Source: Clostridiales bacterium | GTDB taxonomy: Bacteria > Bacillota > Clostridia > Lachnospirales > Lachnospiraceae | Direction: 5' to 3' | NCBI GenBank assembly: GCA_021204025.1 | Contig: JAJQAC010000015.1 | Coordinates: 32,472 to 96,471 of the forward strand | DNA: 64,000 bases | In this document: piece after piece, positions 22,906-32,154 of the stretch | Layout: each line of letters begins with the position of its first letter | Numbering within the stretch: the first letter of the stretch is position 1 | The notes under the pieces: generated by a model | Database searches by the model: none | Told to the model about the DNA's origin: nothing | Seen by the model: only the letters and a program-made list of their open reading frames with translations | Program-made: the position numbers and the translations under genes

Positions 22906-24126
22906 ATGCAGACGATTCGTGAGATTTACAAGACAGGCAAGGGTCCGTCCAGTTCCCACACCATAGGACCGGAACGGGCGGCGAAATTATTTTTAAAGGA
23001 ACATCCGGAGGCGGAGCGGTTTACCGTGCAGCTCTTTGGCTCTCTCAGTAAGACAGGGAAGGGTCACGGGACGGACCGGGTGCTGCGCGAAGTACTGGAG
23101 CCGACGCCGACAGAGATACTCTTCCGTCCGGACATGCCGGAGTATGTGACGCATCCCAACACGATGGAGTTTCATGCGTGGAAGGGAGGTGTGGTGACCG
23201 GTACGCTGCGGGTTGAGTCGATCGGCGGCGGGGATATCCATGTTGTGGGGGAAGCGGTGAAAGAAGCGGGGGTCGAGGCATATCCGGAGAATTCTTTTGC
23301 CGAGATCGAGCAGCAGTGCCGTCTGTGGAACAGTTCCCTCGCGGAATATGTCGAGTTCAATGAAGGGAAAGAGATCTGGCAGTTCCTGGACGAGGTATGG
23401 GAAACGATGCAGAACTCCATTCACGAGGGCCTTGCAGCGGAGGGAATCCTGCCCGGAGGTCTCAATGTCCGGCGTAAGGCGAAGAAACTCTTTGAGAATC
23501 CCGCGCCCAACGAGAGACCGCAGGTGACAGAGGTGCGCTACGTCTCCGCGTATGCCTACGCGGTCTGCGAGCAAAATGCGGATTGCGGCACCATCGTGAC
23601 CGCGCCTACCTGCGGAGCATGCGGCGTTGTTCCTGCTGTCGTCTATTACATGCAGGAATCCCATCAACTGCCGAGACAAAAAGTCCTAGAATCGCTGGCG
23701 GTGGCGGGTCTCTTTGGCAATCTGATCAAACACAACGCATCTATCTCCGGCGCGGAGTGCGGCTGCCAAGCTGAGGTGGGAGCGGCGTGCTCGATGGCGG
23801 CCGCGGCGATGGCACATCTGACGGATCTTGGTACTGACCAGATTCAGCACGCGGCGGAGATCGCGCTCGAGCATCACCTGGGACTGACCTGTGACCCGAT
23901 CTGCGGCCTGGTACAGATCCCATGTATCGAGCGGAATGCGGTGGCCGCGATGCGCGCGATGGACGCCTGCAATCTGTCTTACTTCCTGCACGATACCCAG
24001 CGGATCTCCTTTGACTTGGTTGTTAAGACGATGTACGAGACCGGCATCAGCATGAATCAGCGCTTCCGCGAGACGGCGGAAGGAGGATTGGCCAGGATGT
24101 TCAGCCGGCGGAGACCGGCGTTGTGA
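22906..24126 (+). CDS. sdaA: L-serine dehydratase, single-chain iron-sulfur type
   Basis: This 406-residue enzyme converts L-serine to pyruvate and ammonia using a [4Fe-4S] cluster. The beta-like part is N-terminal (TGKGPSSSHTIGPERAA) and the alpha-like part C-terminal. Cluster cysteines are seen in TCGACGVVP and in CDPICGLVQIPC, with GAECGCQAEVG between them. In many clostridia the two parts are separate subunits; here they are fused as in the E. coli SdaA type, and at 406 residues the protein is a little shorter than E. coli SdaA. AGGAG precedes the ATG. Confidence 0.9.
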   Translation: MQTIREIYKTGKGPSSSHTIGPERAAKLFLKEHPEAERFTVQLFGSLSKTGKGHGTDRVLREVLEPTPTEILFRPDMPEYVTHPNTMEFHAWKGGVVTGTLRVESIGGGDIHVVGEAVKEAGVEAYPENSFAEIEQQCRLWNSSLAEYVEFNEGKEIWQFLDEVWETMQNSIHEGLAAEGILPGGLNVRRKAKKLFENPAPNERPQVTEVRYVSAYAYAVCEQNADCGTIVTAPTCGACGVVPAVVYYMQESHQLPRQKVLESLAVAGLFGNLIKHNASISGAECGCQAEVGAACSMAAAAMAHLTDLGTDQIQHAAEIALEHHLGLTCDPICGLVQIPCIERNAVAAMRAMDACNLSYFLHDTQRISFDLVVKTMYETGISMNQRFRETAEGGLARMFSRRRPAL

Positions 24127-24155
24127 GAGACGGGGTGGAGCTTTCTGAAAAGTAA

Positions 24156-24184
24156 TTGCATTTTACTTGTAAAAAGAGTATAAT
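24156..24184 (+). promoter_or_regulatory. Promoter with duplicated leader (copy 1)
   Basis: TTGCAT, a 17-base spacer and TATAATCCAA, followed 40 bases on by TTAATCGACAGATG. A closely similar arrangement lies upstream of the cell-wall-binding protein at 35533-35561. Here no gene follows in frame, so it is either an orphan leader or drives the genes beyond the IS element. Confidence 0.6.
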
Positions 24185-24456
24185 CCAAGAAAGATAACAA
24201 AAATATTTAATCGACAGATGGAAAGCAAATCTAAAAAGGATTCTGATGTTCTAGTCTTGATTCTCTATCCCACTGACAGCTGTGCTAATTTGTTTTGACT
24301 GTCCTGTTAATCCATCAATGAAAATCAGATAAATCATTAGAAATTATAGGGCTTAATAAAAACAAAAAATAGAGAATATTAATTTGATAATTCGAGGTCA
24401 GAAGATGTCTTTAGGCATTATAAGACAACAAGGAATGATGCGGAAAACAGTCTTAT
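24185..24456. other. Gene-free AT-rich spacer before the IS element
   Basis: After the promoter copy, no open frame of credible composition is seen on either strand. The right end, from about 24400, would have formed the 5' leader of the gene at 26230 before the IS insertion, because it rejoins that leader when the IS and one 13-base repeat are removed. Confidence 0.5.
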
Positions 24457-26196
24457 TAGGTAATTGCGAAACGAGTTCGCAATCTTGATTCAAATGCGGA
24501 CGAAATCCTGCGAAGCAGGATTTCCAGGATCCAAAAGCGATCCGGCCAATTTTAGGCGCACTTTCATAAGGCTATACGAACGATGAAGTTGGTAAGTCCT
24601 ATGCGATCAGTGGTTTCAGGCCCGTGGGATATGGATGCTGATGGATTTTGTCTGCTGCAACAACGGTCAGAAGTTGTGTGATTCCAGCCAGAAGCAGATC
24701 GGCATGAGTTGTCTTTTCATTCATGGTCTTACGGTTGGCAACACAAAAACTGTCCTTAAAGTGGTTGATGGATTTTTCAACATTCACCCGGATTTTATAG
24801 GTCTCTTCCCATTCACTGGAGCCACGCTCCACACCAGGATAAGCGCGGAGATTTTTCTCCGGGTAAATATCAATCATCCTTCCGGAGGGAGACGGGGTGC
24901 ACGGGTGGTCGCAGTGGCATATACGGTGGTTGGTTTTGTCAGAGGAATGATATTCCTATTTCATCTTCGGACAAGACGAATTTCATGCTGGGAAGATGGC
25001 TCCTGAGATGGGATTTGCTGCCCTCACGCTTCATGGGAAGGGAAGGGTTATGGGGACAGCAGGAGATCCCGTTTTCATTCAGAGTATAGCCATTGCTGTC
25101 GAAAGTGAGTTTGGTTTTGAGAGGGATAAAAGACTTTTGAAACTGGAAGTCTTCGAAAAGCGCTTTATAAATGGCGATGGAATCAAATGCGGCATCTCCA
25201 AGAAAAGTTTTCGGGTTGATCAGAGGATGTTTCTTCAGAAAATCCTTCAGGGTAGACAGGAGCGCTTTCGAATCTGCCAGGGATTTATCCTCATCGGGGA
25301 GGACCTGGATTTCTTCCCGACATCAAGTTCCGGGTGGTTGTCAAGATAATCCTTATTATAGAAATCAAGGGAGCGGACAATGACAAAGCCATTGGTAAGG
25401 AAGCCAAACTTATAAGCATAGCAGAAATGGCCATTGATATACTGCTGCTTAACTTCATGGTTTGCGGCTGCGGACGTGGGCATAGACGCGTAGGCTGCCT
25501 TGTAAGGGTCGTAGGAGTCCTGAAAATGATGGGATTTTGCATATGTTTTCAGCTGGCGGATGATACGATTTGCGTATTTGGGGTTGTTTTCGGTGACATA
25601 GGCTTCAATCCCGGATGTATCGAACAGGAGCATAGAAGCCAGATTGGCATCTATTTTCTGGCAGACCGGTTCCGTGATGTCAACGAGACGGTCAAATACG
25701 GATTGCAAGTCGGATACAAAATCCTGTTTAAACCGTGTGATTTTGGAGGCGTCAGGAACTTTTGTAAAACCGCAGAATTCTCTCAAATGCCGGGAATAAT
25801 GGAGGAAAACAAGCAGGAGGAATCCGTGGGGATGGAAAAGAGGCGCTGGATGATCAGTGCCCAAAGCATGGCCTGCAGGGGGTATTTCCGGTTCCTGCCT
25901 GTGGAAGCATAGTAATGTCTGTAAAAAGAAACCGGGATGATTTCATCAAGGTCAATATGGTTTTCGAGAAGGGATAGAAACTGAGGTTTGTCAGATTCAT
26001 AAATTTCCTGGCAATCCTCAAAAATATCTGCCAAAGTGAGTTGCTTTTGTGGTATCATATAAGTACATCTCCTTTTTGGTGGATTGGTTCATAGGTTCCT
26101 GACAGTTCTATTGTACCATAAACCATTGAGGAGATGTTTTATTTTGTAACAAAAAGAATCCCGTATTTATGCGGGTTCTGGCGTTTCGCAAACGCC
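24457..26196. mobile_element. IS1182-type insertion sequence, decayed
   Basis: The element is flanked by 13-base direct repeats AAAACAGTCTTAT (24444-24456 and 26197-26209), and TTGCGAAACG occurs inverted near both ends (24464-24473 and 26182-26191). The left end holds strong hairpins (ATTGCGAA..TTCGCAAT, AAATCCTGC..GCAGGATTT). It contains one transposase gene broken by frameshifts, so it cannot move by itself. The boundaries are inferred from the repeats. Confidence 0.7.
24599..26058 (-). pseudogene. IS1182-family transposase, frameshifted
   Basis: The N-terminal part (26058 to about 25800) reads QLTLADIFEDCQ ... YYASTGRNRKYPLQAMLWAL, the DUF772-like transposase N-terminus. A frameshift near 25800 moves the reading to the next frame: FCGFTKVPDASKITRFKQDF, then LLFDTSGIEAYVTENNPKY, with the first catalytic Asp region. 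Further frameshifts or stops occur near 25300 and 24950. The C-terminal piece (24877-24599) contains ERGSSEWEETYKIRVNVEKS and INHFKDSFCVANRK, the usual end region. At least three lesions are present, so no full product is made. Confidence 0.82.
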
Positions 26197-26229
26197 AAAA
26201 CAGTCTTATAAACGAAAGGAGTGTAGGTA

Positions 26230-27042
26230 ATGTTTAAAAATTCAGAAGTTAGTTTAGATGATATCATAAAAGGTAATGAACCAGAAAAAGAGGCTGGTGG
26301 ATTAGAAGAAAGTGATTACGAATTGGAAAAAGAGGTTGATGGATCAGAAGAAAGTGATTACGAACCAGAGGAAGAAGTTTATTTTGCATTTATTGATGTA
26401 TTAGGATTTAAAAAGACGTTTGATGATATTCGTTTATCAGATAAAAACGATGAGGTGAATAAATTTAAAGATATATTTAAATACTATTTTGATTTGATGG
26501 GAGAAGCAAAATTTATGGAGGGAGGTGGCAGAGAATGGTGCTATGCTGGCCAAACATCTGATAGTCTGTATTTTTACACAAGAAGACCAGATTTTTTGTT
26601 GTAATTTATGAAGATTTTTTCTCATTTTAATTTATATGCAATGTCTAAAAATGTATTTTTTCGTGGTGGAATAGCAAAAGGAAATTTGTATAGAAAAGCA
26701 AAGTATCAATTCTATGGAAATAGTGTTATATATGCATATTTGATGGAAAGTGAAATTTCAAAATATCCAATTATTGTTATAGACGAGAATACGCATACAG
26801 ATATGAAGGGATTGAAGGAATATGAATCAATGGTAAATGATAAAAACGAACGACATTACATAAAACCATTTGAATTCTTGAATAAGCCAGTACGTTTAGA
26901 TTTGGAACACCCAAAAGAAATAGATAAAGATGCAATTAAAGAAAATATAGAGAAGAATAAAAGATTGTTCGAGTATGATGCGAAGAATTATGAAAAATAT
27001 GTATTTTTGCAAAAAGAACTTAAATCTGTTGATAATAGTTAG
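26230..27042 (+). pseudogene. Class III nucleotide cyclase-like protein, interrupted by an in-frame stop
   Basis: Two pieces lie in one frame, separated by TAA at 26602-26604. The first has an acidic duplicated linker (EESDYE repeated at about residues 27-32 and 41-46), then YFAFIDVLGFKKTF, with Asp56 where cyclases bind metal, and GQTSDSLYFY. The second piece (ATG 26608) has FFRGGIAKGNLY and FYGNSVIYAYLMESE, resembling the GxxxG and AxRLE strand-helix of class III cyclases. Assignment to a cyclase fold is inference. A single base change would restore the full 270-residue product; reinitiation at 26608 could also make a split protein. It is directly followed by a GHKL ATPase gene. Confidence 0.6.
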
Positions 27043-27071
27043 GTTATGTGAATAGAATAGGAGAAAAAGAA

Positions 27072-28592
27072 ATGGTAAATAAGAAAGATAATAAAGTTGG
27101 GGCAGGTATATTGAATATTATAACAGAATCCTTATATGATAATCCTATAGTTGTTTTTCGTGAATATGTACAAAATTCTATGGATTCATTATTGAAGAGT
27201 AAAATTGGTACAGAAGAGGGAGAGATCAGGATATGGAGCGAGGACAGTGATCTCTTCTTTCTGGATAATGGAGAAGGAATAAAGCCAGAAAATTTTAAAG
27301 ATGAAATGATAAAAATAGGAGCATCTACCAAAAAAAGGCAAAAAGATATTGGTTACAAAGGCATCGGGAGATTATCAGGGGTACCATATTGTCAGAAACT
27401 TTGGTTTCTAAATATATATGATTATGCACATATGAAGGCACAGATATATAAGATTGACAGTGAAGAATACAATAGAATAAAAAATGAGGAGGACTCTTCA
27501 GAATTAAGTTTTGAAGCGTTAATGGATAGAATAGGTTCCTATGAAGAGATAGAAAATATTGATGACGATATCGTTATATATCAGAAATTACAGGGACACA
27601 ATGATATATTGAAAAAAAGTAATTCTGGATTTATGGTTTTTCTGGAAAACATATCATTGGTATTAAATAATACGATCAAAGAAAAAAATTTTTTGGATGA
27701 GTTAGGATGGCTTTTACCGGTAGATTTTCAGGAGGATTTGTATAAATATGAGGAGGAACTCTTTAATGAATTGACTCAAAGACAGTCTGATAAAGAAGCA
27801 TTGGATCATAAACAAGATGAAGAAACAGTACCGGTTCGATTCTGCAAGATATATTATAACAATAATCAGATTTTCAGGCCAATTCAGGAAGGCATGCTCC
27901 GGGATTACGTTGGTAAAATTAATTTTATTTCGGATAATGATAATAAATTTAAATACGCAGTGGGATTTCATACCTTTAAACTTAATAAAATAGCTATCGA
28001 TAAAAAGAATCCTTTTTCCGGTATAAGAATATATATCGATAACATGTTGTTATGTGATGAAAATGAATTATTACAGAGTTTGGATCATTATGGAATGCTT
28101 GCACATACGCTCAATGGGCAACTGCAGTCTGTAAGAGGAATTGGAGCAATGATATATATTACAGACAAGGTAAATATTTCAGCCAATGCCAGGAGAACAT
28201 TTATAGAGGTTACGGATAATGATTCGCTGGAGTTTTTAAGGATGTTAGCAGAATTTGTTAATATCATTTATGATGCAAGATATGCGTTATCGAATTATAT
28301 GTCGGCAAGAGGCAAATTACCGGCAGGTGATAATCGATTATCAGAGTTAGAAACAAAAGCACTTAAAGATGTGAGAAAACTTGCTAATGGGGATGTGGAA
28401 CTGAAAGTAGATGAGGACGCTGTAAGTGAGTTTAGCAATATGACAAAAAGCGATAAAAAGAAAGTGATAAAAGGAGCAATTTCGAAAAAATTAGATTTGA
28501 AATTAAAGGAATATTTAAAAGAATTGGAGGTGTTTGAACCAGAAAATGCGTACCAGCAATTTCTGGTTTGGCTAAATAAAAAACATGTATGA
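27072..28592 (+). CDS. GHKL (Hsp90/MORC-like) ATPase, paralog 1
   Basis: A protein of about 506 residues. The Bergerat ATP-binding fold is N-terminal: REYVQNSMDSL (Asn35), FFLDNGEGI (Asp65) and GYKGIGRLSG (94-103). The middle region (about 280-390) resembles an S5-like transducer, with NISANARRTF offering a conserved Arg. The C-terminus is Lys-rich and helical. The ATG at 27072 has AGGAG 9 bases upstream. It belongs to the same family as the ATPase at 30565-32142, with matching motifs throughout. The gene lies 30 bases after the broken cyclase-like gene and is probably co-transcribed. Confidence 0.83.
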   Translation: MVNKKDNKVGAGILNIITESLYDNPIVVFREYVQNSMDSLLKSKIGTEEGEIRIWSEDSDLFFLDNGEGIKPENFKDEMIKIGASTKKRQKDIGYKGIGRLSGVPYCQKLWFLNIYDYAHMKAQIYKIDSEEYNRIKNEEDSSELSFEALMDRIGSYEEIENIDDDIVIYQKLQGHNDILKKSNSGFMVFLENISLVLNNTIKEKNFLDELGWLLPVDFQEDLYKYEEELFNELTQRQSDKEALDHKQDEETVPVRFCKIYYNNNQIFRPIQEGMLRDYVGKINFISDNDNKFKYAVGFHTFKLNKIAIDKKNPFSGIRIYIDNMLLCDENELLQSLDHYGMLAHTLNGQLQSVRGIGAMIYITDKVNISANARRTFIEVTDNDSLEFLRMLAEFVNIIYDARYALSNYMSARGKLPAGDNRLSELETKALKDVRKLANGDVELKVDEDAVSEFSNMTKSDKKKVIKGAISKKLDLKLKEYLKELEVFEPENAYQQFLVWLNKKHV

Positions 28593-28610
28593 ATGGAGAC
28601 TATGAAAAAA

Positions 28611-28654
28611 GTCTTCTGCAGACTCCCGGTATTTACCGGGGGTCTGCAGAAGAC
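28611..28654 (-). terminator. Terminator between convergent defence-type operons
   Basis: A 20-bp stem (GTCTTCTGCAGACTCCCGGT / ACCGGGGGTCTGCAGAAGAC) with one mismatch and a 4-base loop. On the minus strand it is followed by TTTTTTCATAG, so it ends the radical SAM operon. It may also stop the converging transcript. Confidence 0.88.
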
Positions 28655-28686
28655 AAAAGTTGGAGATTGGTAAAGATCTCTCACAT

Positions 28687-30564
28687 TCAAACCTGAGGGT
28701 CAATGGATTTATTCTTTATCGCTTGTGCCTCGGCCTCTTCGCGTGTAATGCAATAGAAACGAAGAACATCTTTAATATCGGAGGAGTATTGAGATAAATC
28801 AAGTGTTTTAAATTGGTTCAATGAAATAATATCCTGGACTAATTTTAGCTTTCTCTGAGGTAAATTCCAGAAAAGATTTTCCCATTCTTTTGCAAGGTTT
28901 TCCTTAAATTGGAAACGATAAATAATAAATGTCTCCGGCATCCATAATATAGTCCAAAAATGATGTTCGTCTTTGCCAAAAGCCTCATCAAAAAAAGATT
29001 TTCCCTTACCAACTTTTCCCTTCGTTGAATTTAATACAGCCTGTATTGCTCGAATAAATTTTCTGTTCCAATATTTTCCTATGTAATCTCGATTTTTGAA
29101 ATATTTCGGATCGTTGATAGGATGATATTTCATTGGAAAAGAATATATATTAGCTCCCAGTTCGTCACATAGTTCAACATTCAGTTTCATTCTATAGTAC
29201 AAATGCTCTGGCTTGTCTAAATAATTATATAACATATAATTAGATAGATTCGTTATGCCACTTTTCACTGCAGTACGAACAGCCTGTTCATAAATATCCC
29301 GTTGCTCCCAATGGTCAAATGCAATCCGAAGCGGTTCTATATTAATTTCTGAAAGTTTCTTCATATTCTGGTCATTGACAAGCCTCGCATCAATACCCTG
29401 ATTAAAATCTATGATACGTTTTACCGGACGATTATGTTTAAAATACTGTTTATAAAGTGGTGCCACATAGTCGTTCAGTGAAAGAATTTCTTCTTTAGTA
29501 GCTGTCTCATGATGCAGACAATTGTTTTCTTCCAGTTTGAGGTAAAATTCTGCTTTTTTTTCCGGAGGAAGTTTATCCATCAATGCTTTAAAAAGAGAAA
29601 TAGCTTTCCGGATGTAAGCTCTGTCATTATATCCGTCCTTCAGATTTTGCATTGTAATAGTATACAAATCAGGAGGTAGATATTTTGCTCCCCTAGCAAA
29701 ACCGCAATCCTTAATTTCATCGATTATTTTCTCGTAGCAATGCGACGCGAGTACATTGTTATCGAGCAACAATAAATCTTTTTGCTCCCCGAAACGAGCT
29801 TTTGTCACCTCGAGTTGTTGTTTAATGCCAATGTAATCACAATATTCGGGTTCTAAAGTAGGGACTGCACAGAATGAGCATTTATTGATACAACCTCTCG
29901 TCATATAAGCATGATACGCATTACCTGCGGGATACTTATAGTCAATTTCTTCAAGTATCGAATAGTCCAGAGGTAGATTATCTATGATGGTCGTATCGCC
30001 TTCATCTATATCGCCTGGATGATTTAGTAAACTAACGAACGGATGAATACCCGTTGCTTCATATACCTCGTTGCAAAGAATCGTTGACATGATCCCGCCA
30101 ACCATAACATCTTCCTGCTTCTTACATAACCTTTTAACGAAATTAATCGTGTCAATAGTAATATCCCAATGAAAAGTAAACAAGGTCGTAATGCCTACTT
30201 TGTCAAACGGAGGATTTTCAAATATCTCCTTTTTTTTATAAGCCTTTTGAGCGTCCTTTACCATTTGTAAGATAAATGGATCATTAGTGATATCGTCATA
30301 GTTATCAAGGATATCTTTTTTTCCTTTGCGAATATAGTTCCTTAGTACAATATAATATTTGCGCCAGTTTATATTATCATCAAGAGCCAGAAGATTTTTT
30401 AACAAATCTTCCGTAACCAGTTCGGCATGCAGATCCTTGAGATCTCCTTTGAAAAATCGAACATCATCTTTGTGTTGTCTATAATAGGTCGCTATTTTCA
30501 TAAGACCCATTGGCGGATATTTGTTATGATAATTTGGTTCGACTAAAAGAACCTTTCTGTTCAT
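28687..30564 (-). CDS. Cobalamin-type radical SAM protein of the NurA-HerA-GHKL operon
   Basis: A 625-residue protein. The N-terminal LLVEPNYHNKYPPMGLMKIA and the following region to about 200 resemble the B12-binding domain of cobalamin-dependent radical SAM enzymes. The radical SAM cluster motif is RGCINKCSFCAVP (Cys225, Cys229, Cys232). The region 375-450 has NQGIDARLVNDQN, typical of the TIM-barrel end in this group. The C-terminal ~150 residues are unrecognised. It starts directly after the GHKL stop (TAAATG), so it is translationally coupled. Its substrate is unknown; modification of nucleic acid or protein is a guess from context. Confidence 0.82.
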   Translation of the reverse strand: MNRKVLLVEPNYHNKYPPMGLMKIATYYRQHKDDVRFFKGDLKDLHAELVTEDLLKNLLALDDNINWRKYYIVLRNYIRKGKKDILDNYDDITNDPFILQMVKDAQKAYKKKEIFENPPFDKVGITTLFTFHWDITIDTINFVKRLCKKQEDVMVGGIMSTILCNEVYEATGIHPFVSLLNHPGDIDEGDTTIIDNLPLDYSILEEIDYKYPAGNAYHAYMTRGCINKCSFCAVPTLEPEYCDYIGIKQQLEVTKARFGEQKDLLLLDNNVLASHCYEKIIDEIKDCGFARGAKYLPPDLYTITMQNLKDGYNDRAYIRKAISLFKALMDKLPPEKKAEFYLKLEENNCLHHETATKEEILSLNDYVAPLYKQYFKHNRPVKRIIDFNQGIDARLVNDQNMKKLSEINIEPLRIAFDHWEQRDIYEQAVRTAVKSGITNLSNYMLYNYLDKPEHLYYRMKLNVELCDELGANIYSFPMKYHPINDPKYFKNRDYIGKYWNRKFIRAIQAVLNSTKGKVGKGKSFFDEAFGKDEHHFWTILWMPETFIIYRFQFKENLAKEWENLFWNLPQRKLKLVQDIISLNQFKTLDLSQYSSDIKDVLRFYCITREEAEAQAIKNKSIDPQV

Positions 30565-32142
30565 TTATTTGAATTCCCTTTCTATTTCAGATTGTATTTT
30601 GGCGGCAATATTCTCCGGAGCCACTTCTTTTACAATCGTCATAATTCGACTGACCAGTTTTCTCTGCTTTTTGTCAAGTTTTGAGAGGTTGTCAGTGAAA
30701 TAGTTTGTTTTTTCACCTTCTTTGTTTCCTGATTTCCTAACCTTGTTCTTTGCTCTTTCAGTTTTTGCTGGAATCTTTTTACTTTCATATTTTTGTTTTA
30801 TGCGGTCCTGTACCTTCTGAGTCGATGTTCTTTCACCAATGGTTTCTGATGATGTTTCCGACTTTTCCAGGCGTTTCTCTGCTTTCTCTTTTTCTTTTTC
30901 CGCAGCAATCACAGCATCCTTTAAGCTCCTTTTTTCAGCTTCGTCTATAAAGCCATGAGCTTGTTTTTCAGTCAATGTTGCTACAGCTGAGTCAAATTTT
31001 TCAAGACGTCTGTAATCATTTCTGATAATACTTGCATCGTGATATAGCTTATGTAATTTATCGTAGAAAAAACGTCGAAGCTGATCTTCAAAGTCAATAC
31101 GAGTTCCATTTTCATTAAAATAGTTTCTTTGTGAATTTGGTATTAAACGTCTGTCAACAGCAAATATTTCACCCACATAATAACTGTTGCCCCGATCCTC
31201 TTTGAACAAATCAGCAACTACAGCATTATCACCAATTTGTATATTTCCTTGTCGCAATCGTAAACCATACATCGGATTAGGAGATTTTGGAATGGCTTTT
31301 TCGAATCGGCACAGGCCATACCACATCCAGGCAATCAATTGACCATCTTCGCCAAAGAAATCCTTAAATTCCAACTCAAATATGGTGTCATAAATTTTCT
31401 TTGAAGAACCGCTTCCTTCATACAGATTTTTACTATACTCCTTAAAAAGTTCAGCGCCATTAACCCGAATACGGTACTCGTCAATTTTATATCCGACTCG
31501 CTCTGCATGTTTATATATCTGGTTTCGTAATGTAAACTTATTTGTGTATGGAACCGGCGCAACAAAGCATAAATACTCCCGGACTTTTCTGGAATCCAGC
31601 AAATCCGTGTTTTCTTCATTAATCCCTTCCATGTCTACGCGAAAATAATGAGCGTCTGTATCTTCTTTCTCATAATATATACTTACAATTTCAGACCAGA
31701 TATTATCTACAGTATATTTATGAGTTGAGGCGATCATTTGTCGCATTTTTCTGGCATCAAATTTCATAACAGATTTGACAGATTCTGTACGAAAGGAAGT
31801 CGTAAAAACAAGTGTTTCACAATAAGCAAGACCGCATAAACGGCCAATACCCCGGAAGCCTTTATCCTTACCAGGCTTTTTATCGGAGTTTGCAATATCC
31901 CCTAATTGAGATTCAAACAAATCCTTTTCTACTCCGGTAGCATTATCTTCAATACTAATATTTCGATTGTCGGTATCGATGGTGATCGTCACTTCCGCTT
32001 GATCAGGCATAAGTATTCCAAGTGAAATAGCCTTGTCTATCTGATCACAAGCATTTTGGATATATTCCCTATATGTAATCTTAGAATCCGAATACATTCC
32101 TGTGGTCAGATTTTCCAGTATATTTTTCCCGATCCTAGCCAT
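30565..32142 (-). CDS. GHKL (Hsp90/MORC-like) ATPase, paralog 2
   Basis: A 525-residue protein with an N-terminal Bergerat fold: TYREYIQNACDQID (Asn30), ISIEDNATGV (Asp66) and KGFRGIGRLCGLAYC (94-108). A mid-region S5-like part contains RLIPNSQRNYF, equivalent to NISANARRTF in paralog 1. Residues about 395-475 form a long Lys/Glu-rich coiled coil, followed by a short helical C-terminus. The ATG has AAGGAG upstream and lies 12 bases after the HerA stop. Family members act as ATP-dependent clamps or chaperones (Hsp90, MutL, MORC). Its position between HerA and radical SAM genes suggests a structural or gating role on DNA. Confidence 0.85.
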   Translation of the reverse strand: MARIGKNILENLTTGMYSDSKITYREYIQNACDQIDKAISLGILMPDQAEVTITIDTDNRNISIEDNATGVEKDLFESQLGDIANSDKKPGKDKGFRGIGRLCGLAYCETLVFTTSFRTESVKSVMKFDARKMRQMIASTHKYTVDNIWSEIVSIYYEKEDTDAHYFRVDMEGINEENTDLLDSRKVREYLCFVAPVPYTNKFTLRNQIYKHAERVGYKIDEYRIRVNGAELFKEYSKNLYEGSGSSKKIYDTIFELEFKDFFGEDGQLIAWMWYGLCRFEKAIPKSPNPMYGLRLRQGNIQIGDNAVVADLFKEDRGNSYYVGEIFAVDRRLIPNSQRNYFNENGTRIDFEDQLRRFFYDKLHKLYHDASIIRNDYRRLEKFDSAVATLTEKQAHGFIDEAEKRSLKDAVIAAEKEKEKAEKRLEKSETSSETIGERTSTQKVQDRIKQKYESKKIPAKTERAKNKVRKSGNKEGEKTNYFTDNLSKLDKKQRKLVSRIMTIVKEVAPENIAAKIQSEIEREFK

Positions 32143-32154
32143 ATGTGTATCTCC

